This document shows positions 6,865 to 8,861 of a stretch of 8,861 nucleotides of DNA, piece after piece. Below the pieces are notes generated by a model, which saw only the letters and a program-made list of their open reading frames with translations, was not told the origin of the DNA and searched no databases. This DNA is from an uncultured Alistipes sp. (GTDB lineage Bacteria; Bacteroidota; Bacteroidia; Bacteroidales; Rikenellaceae). How positions within the stretch are numbered: position 1 is the first letter of the stretch; every line of letters starts with the position of its first letter. The stretch lies in the NCBI GenBank assembly GCA_958449275.1, contig CAUDHE010000092.1, positions 1 to 8,861 of the forward strand, given 5' to 3'. A program made the position numbers and the translations under genes.

Positions 6865-7326
6865 TCAGCCTTCCGCCGCCGCGTCGAGACGCGGAAAGGC
6901 TTCGAGTGAACGGTAGCCTTCGGACGTGCGTTCGAAACAGAAGTGACGCAGCCCGTTGGTCAGAATAACGTAACGGGCCCCCACGACGGCGTTGTAACGC
7001 GTCGCCTGCTCGAACACACCGCGGGTCACGGCGATGTCGGGAGCCTTGCACTCAGCCAAAGCCAACGGACGCGCCGAGGAGTCCAGCACCACCACGTCGG
7101 CACGTTGCGAAGTGGAGTTGATACCCACGGGATACTCCTCGACTATCGAACGCAACGAGGCGCCGCAGTCGGAGATCAGAAACTCCACCAGATGCCGCCT
7201 GACCCACTCCTCGGGAGTGAGCACCACGAACATCGAGCGCACGCGGTCGAACACGAGCGTTCGGCCGTTGCGTTCCACGGCTCGCAGATTTATGGGCGGA
7301 AATTTGAGTTTCGGGGTGGAAATCAT
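6865..7326 (-). CDS. Stand-alone HsdR N-terminal domain-like protein (PD-(D/E)XK fold)
   Basis: A 153-aa cytosolic protein resembling the N-terminal nuclease domain of type I restriction enzyme R subunits (HSDR_N_2-type). The PD-(D/E)XK signature is readable: D77 in RADVVV, then E92-C93-K94 in ALAECKAP, and the downstream Q107-x3-Y111 (QATRY) known from HsdR and RecB nucleases. P38-E-E-W (TPEEWVR) and H45 are typical of the small proteins of this group. No helicase/ATPase domain follows, and no HsdM or HsdS gene is in the window, so it is not a working type I system by itself. Single-domain members occur in many Bacteroidota, with unknown function; nuclease activity is plausible but unproven. 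The ATG at 7326 sits about 30 nt downstream of a minus-strand TATATTTG box. It reads divergently from the GH2-like gene and ends 3 bp from the response regulator. Unlike its neighbours it uses ATT for two of seven isoleucines. Confidence 0.85.
   Translation of the reverse strand: MISTPKLKFPPINLRAVERNGRTLVFDRVRSMFVVLTPEEWVRRHLVEFLISDCGASLRSIVEEYPVGINSTSQRADVVVLDSSARPLALAECKAPDIAVTRGVFEQATRYNAVVGARYVILTNGLRHFCFERTSEGYRSLEAFPRLDAAAEG
6867..6901. terminator. Candidate hairpin at the convergent gene ends
   Basis: CCGCGT (6879-6884) pairs with ACGCGG (6889-6894) around a CGAG loop. AGCCTT (6867-6872) pairs with AAGGCT (6896-6901) outside an asymmetric internal loop. It lies 5 nt past the response-regulator stop, inside the 3' end of the convergent gene. 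No T-run follows on either strand, so its role as a terminator is uncertain. Confidence 0.3.
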
Positions 7327-7346
7327 CGTATGAATAAAATTTTTTA

Positions 7347-7354
7347 TACCTTTA
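7347..7354 (+). promoter_or_regulatory. Possible -7 element for the GH2-like gene
   Basis: TACCTTTA matches seven of eight positions of TAnnTTTG and would give a leader of about 16-20 nt before the ATG at 7377. No -33 box is found. It lies 6 bp from the opposing minus-strand element, so the two promoters would overlap. Confidence 0.35.
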
Positions 7355-7360
7355 CAGCTA

Positions 7361-7368
7361 CAAATATA
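7361..7368 (-). promoter_or_regulatory. -7 element for the HsdR_N-like gene
   Basis: The minus strand reads TATATTTG here, an exact match to TAnnTTTG. The predicted transcript would start near 7355-7357 and carry a leader of about 30 nt before the ATG at 7326. No TTTG is seen at the expected -33 position, which would fall inside the divergent coding sequence. Confidence 0.5.
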
Positions 7369-7376
7369 CTAAAAAT

Positions 7377-8705
7377 ATGAAACGGTTTCTGTCGATCATA
7401 TCTCTCTTTTTCCTTTCGGCCGCATCCGTAACGGCTCAGGAATACGACTCTCCCGAATACGTGTCGCTCGGGCGCGAACTGCCCCGCACCAAGACCGTCG
7501 CCTACCCCACCGCCGAGGAGGCGCAGGCACTGGGAGCAGGAGCAGCGGCATCGAAATATCTGCGTCCCGTAACGGGCTGGACTCGCACCGAGGAGGCCGA
7601 CGCAGTGGTTTTCACCTCGAAATACGTCATTCCGTTCATGTGGCTCAGCCGTCAGGCCATACTCTACGTCGACGAGGCGTCGGGAGCATACGAAGTTCTG
7701 GTGAACGGAAAAAAAGTGGGATATTCGTCGGATGCGTTCGTCCCCGCGGAATTTAACGTTACAAAAGCCTCGAAAGAGGATGTGAACACGGTGTCGATAC
7801 GTATTCTGAAAGACCATTGGAGCCGCCGCATGGAGGATTTCGCCGAAAATCGCGAACCGCGCGTGGGCGAGGTCTACGTGATGTCGCAACCCATGATACG
7901 CGTACGCGACGTGGTGCACAACACCAATGTCGATCTCAAAAGCGAGTTCGCCACGGTGGAGGTGGGTCTGGTGGTCAAGACCGAGTCGCTCAATCCCAAA
8001 ACGGCGCGCATACACTACGAACTGATCGCCCCCGACACCACGGTCGTCACGCACGGCTACAAGGATGTAACGCTCGGAATGCACGGCGAGGACACGGTGA
8101 AATTCATGGCTCGCATCCCCTATGTGCTCACATGGTGCGCCGACATGCCGGTACGCTATCGTCTCAACGTAAAGACGCAGATAGAGGGCCGTTTCGCCGA
8201 GTATCAGTCGCACATGATAGGGTTCCGCACGGTGGAGACCGACGATAACGGAGATTTCATGATAAACGGCATAAAGACCGAGCTGTTCTACCGCGATTTC
8301 GATCCGCAGACCATCACCGACAAGGACATAATAGCCGCGCGAGTACTCAAATACAACGCCGTCCGCTTCCGAATGGGCGCCGTGCCTCAGAACGTATATC
8401 GCATGTGCGATTCGCTGGGCATGTACGTCATAGCGCAGGTACCGATAAATACGAACAAAAGCGGATCGTCGCGCCGCCGCGGAGGCAATCCGAGCAACGA
8501 TCCCGCATGGAAAGCCGCCTACCTCGACCGCGCGGAGACGACGTACCGCACCACACGCGGTCAGGCGTGCGTAATAGGTTACATCATGGCAGAAGACTCT
8601 TCGAACGGAATAAATCTCTACGAGGCCTATTTGCGACTTAAAGCGCTGGAACGCAGACGTCCCGTACTCTACATCGAGGCAGGCGGAGAGTGGAACAGCG
8701 ATTGA
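7377..8705 (+). CDS. Secreted GH2-like protein, half-barrel, probable pseudoenzyme
   Basis: A 442-aa exported protein. The signal peptide is MKRFLSIISLFFLSAASVTA with likely cleavage after A20 (VTA/QE); no lipobox Cys is present. A jelly-roll sugar-binding-like domain (about 55-170), an Ig-like domain (175-290) and the first half of a TIM barrel (290-442) follow, the order seen in family 2 glycoside hydrolases such as LacZ. The barrel part can be aligned by eye: FMING (294-298), YNAVR (326-330), CDSLGMYVI (344-352), DPAWK (375-379), VIGYIMAED (399-407), ALERRRPVLY (423-432). E406 matches the LacZ acid/base E461, but the preceding Asn is A405. Positions matching H391, E416 and H418 are Met, Asn and Asn, the H357 region is gone, and the protein stops before the nucleophile (E537 in LacZ). 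GH2 enzymes are usually 600-1000 aa. Beta-galactosidase-like catalysis is therefore unlikely; a binding role or an eroding gene is possible. No coding continuation is visible after the stop. Confidence 0.8.
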   Translation: MKRFLSIISLFFLSAASVTAQEYDSPEYVSLGRELPRTKTVAYPTAEEAQALGAGAAASKYLRPVTGWTRTEEADAVVFTSKYVIPFMWLSRQAILYVDEASGAYEVLVNGKKVGYSSDAFVPAEFNVTKASKEDVNTVSIRILKDHWSRRMEDFAENREPRVGEVYVMSQPMIRVRDVVHNTNVDLKSEFATVEVGLVVKTESLNPKTARIHYELIAPDTTVVTHGYKDVTLGMHGEDTVKFMARIPYVLTWCADMPVRYRLNVKTQIEGRFAEYQSHMIGFRTVETDDNGDFMINGIKTELFYRDFDPQTITDKDIIAARVLKYNAVRFRMGAVPQNVYRMCDSLGMYVIAQVPINTNKSGSSRRRGGNPSNDPAWKAAYLDRAETTYRTTRGQACVIGYIMAEDSSNGINLYEAYLRLKALERRRPVLYIEAGGEWNSD

Positions 8706-8711
8706 CGCGAC

Positions 8712-8758
8712 AAAAAAAACGAAAAAAAGTTGCGAAAAAATTTGCAGGAATAAAAAAA
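8712..8758. other. Cluster of A-tracts upstream of tRNA-Lys
   Basis: Four runs of A lie in 47 bp: 8712-8719 (8 A), 8722-8728 (7), 8735-8740 (6) and 8752-8758 (7). The first three are centred about 10-12 bp apart, close to one helical turn, and lie just upstream of the -33 box. Intrinsic bending or an UP-like element that strengthens the tRNA promoter is a reasonable inference. No intrinsic terminator for the preceding gene is visible in this spacer. Confidence 0.5.
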
Positions 8759-8772
8759 GTGCCTTAAATTTG
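8741..8772 (+). promoter_or_regulatory. Promoter of the tRNA-Lys transcript
   Basis: TTTG at 8741-8744 and TAAATTTG at 8765-8772 are separated by exactly 20 nt, the same arrangement as the valS promoter. The predicted start is near 8776-8779, about 20 nt before the tRNA 5' end, leaving a short leader for RNase P to remove. Confidence 0.8.
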
Positions 8773-8796
8773 CACTCGCAATCAGATAGATTGAAT

Positions 8797-8861
8797 GCCT
8801 CTTTAGCTCAGTTGGTAGAGCACGACACTCTTAATGTTGGGGTCCAGGGTTCGAGCCCCTG
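8797..8861 (+). tRNA. tRNA-Lys (anticodon CUU), 3' end outside the window
   Basis: The cloverleaf can be folded by hand. The acceptor 5' strand is GCCTCTT (8797-8803). The D stem is GCTC/GAGC (8806-8809 with 8818-8821) around loop AGTTGGTA. The anticodon stem CGACA/TGTTG (8823-8827 with 8835-8839) has one G-U pair. The loop CTCTTAA (8828-8834) places anticodon CTT at 8830-8832, which reads AAG (Lys). The variable loop is GGGTC. The T stem CAGGG/CCCTG encloses loop TTCGAGC. The window ends at the last base of the T stem, so the acceptor 3' strand (expected AAGAGGC) and any CCA are not seen. Confidence 0.95.

Noticed and set aside
7327..7376. LytTR binding repeats in the promoter of the GH2-like gene
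   Set aside because: Only a single loose ACAGCTAC-like word is visible; no second copy at a one-turn or two-turn distance was found.
6865..8705. A restriction or defence island around the HsdR_N-like gene
   Set aside because: Only the small single-domain protein is present; there is no HsdM, HsdS, helicase, toxin, integrase or direct repeat, and the flanking gene is a GH2 relative.
8731..8747. Imperfect palindrome TGCGAAA/TTTGCA as terminator of the GH2-like gene
   Set aside because: Short, needs a bulge, has almost no loop and overlaps the -33 box of the tRNA promoter; better explained as promoter sequence and A-tracts.
8797..8861. tRNA 3' end as an integration (att) site
   Set aside because: The 3' end is outside the window, and no integrase gene or duplicated tRNA fragment is seen inside it.

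Overview
The window looks like a chromosomal segment from a GC-rich member of the Bacteroidota, most like the Alistipes/Rikenellaceae type. This rests on several things seen here. Promoters carry the Bacteroidota -7 element TAnnTTTG, twice with a TTTG box 20 nt upstream. The starts have A-rich upstream stretches rather than clear Shine-Dalgarno sites. Isoleucine is written mostly as ATA despite the high GC. The species assignment is inference; no database search was possible.

Layout, left to right. A promoter and a short foldable leader (1-109) precede valS (valyl-tRNA synthetase), which ends at a strong perfect hairpin without a T-tract. Next comes a tight three-gene run: rnhA (RNase HI), a PhnP-like metallo-beta-lactamase-fold hydrolase, and a short-chain dehydrogenase/reductase. 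It closes with a good intrinsic terminator (4926-4964). A two-component pair follows, a four-TM LytS-type sensor kinase and a LytTR-type response regulator, with overlapping ATGA stop/start and a -7 box almost touching the kinase start codon. Converging on it from the minus strand, 3 bp away, is a small stand-alone protein resembling the HsdR N-terminal nuclease domain. Divergent from that gene, across a 50-bp AT-rich promoter region, is a secreted 442-aa protein with the architecture of a family 2 glycoside hydrolase. It stops half way through the TIM barrel and has lost nearly all catalytic residues. An A-tract-rich spacer with a near-consensus promoter then leads into a tRNA-Lys(CUU) cut by the right edge of the window.

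Most of the region is housekeeping: translation (valS, tRNA-Lys), nucleic-acid maintenance (rnhA) and small-molecule metabolism. The accessory part is 5.0-8.7 kb: the signalling pair, the solo HsdR_N-like protein and the GH2-derived apparent pseudoenzyme. I see no insertion sequence, CRISPR array, integrase, phage gene or complete defence system. The most unusual object is the GH2-like protein; the rest are smaller regulatory or compositional observations. No intergenic stretch exceeds about 110 bases.
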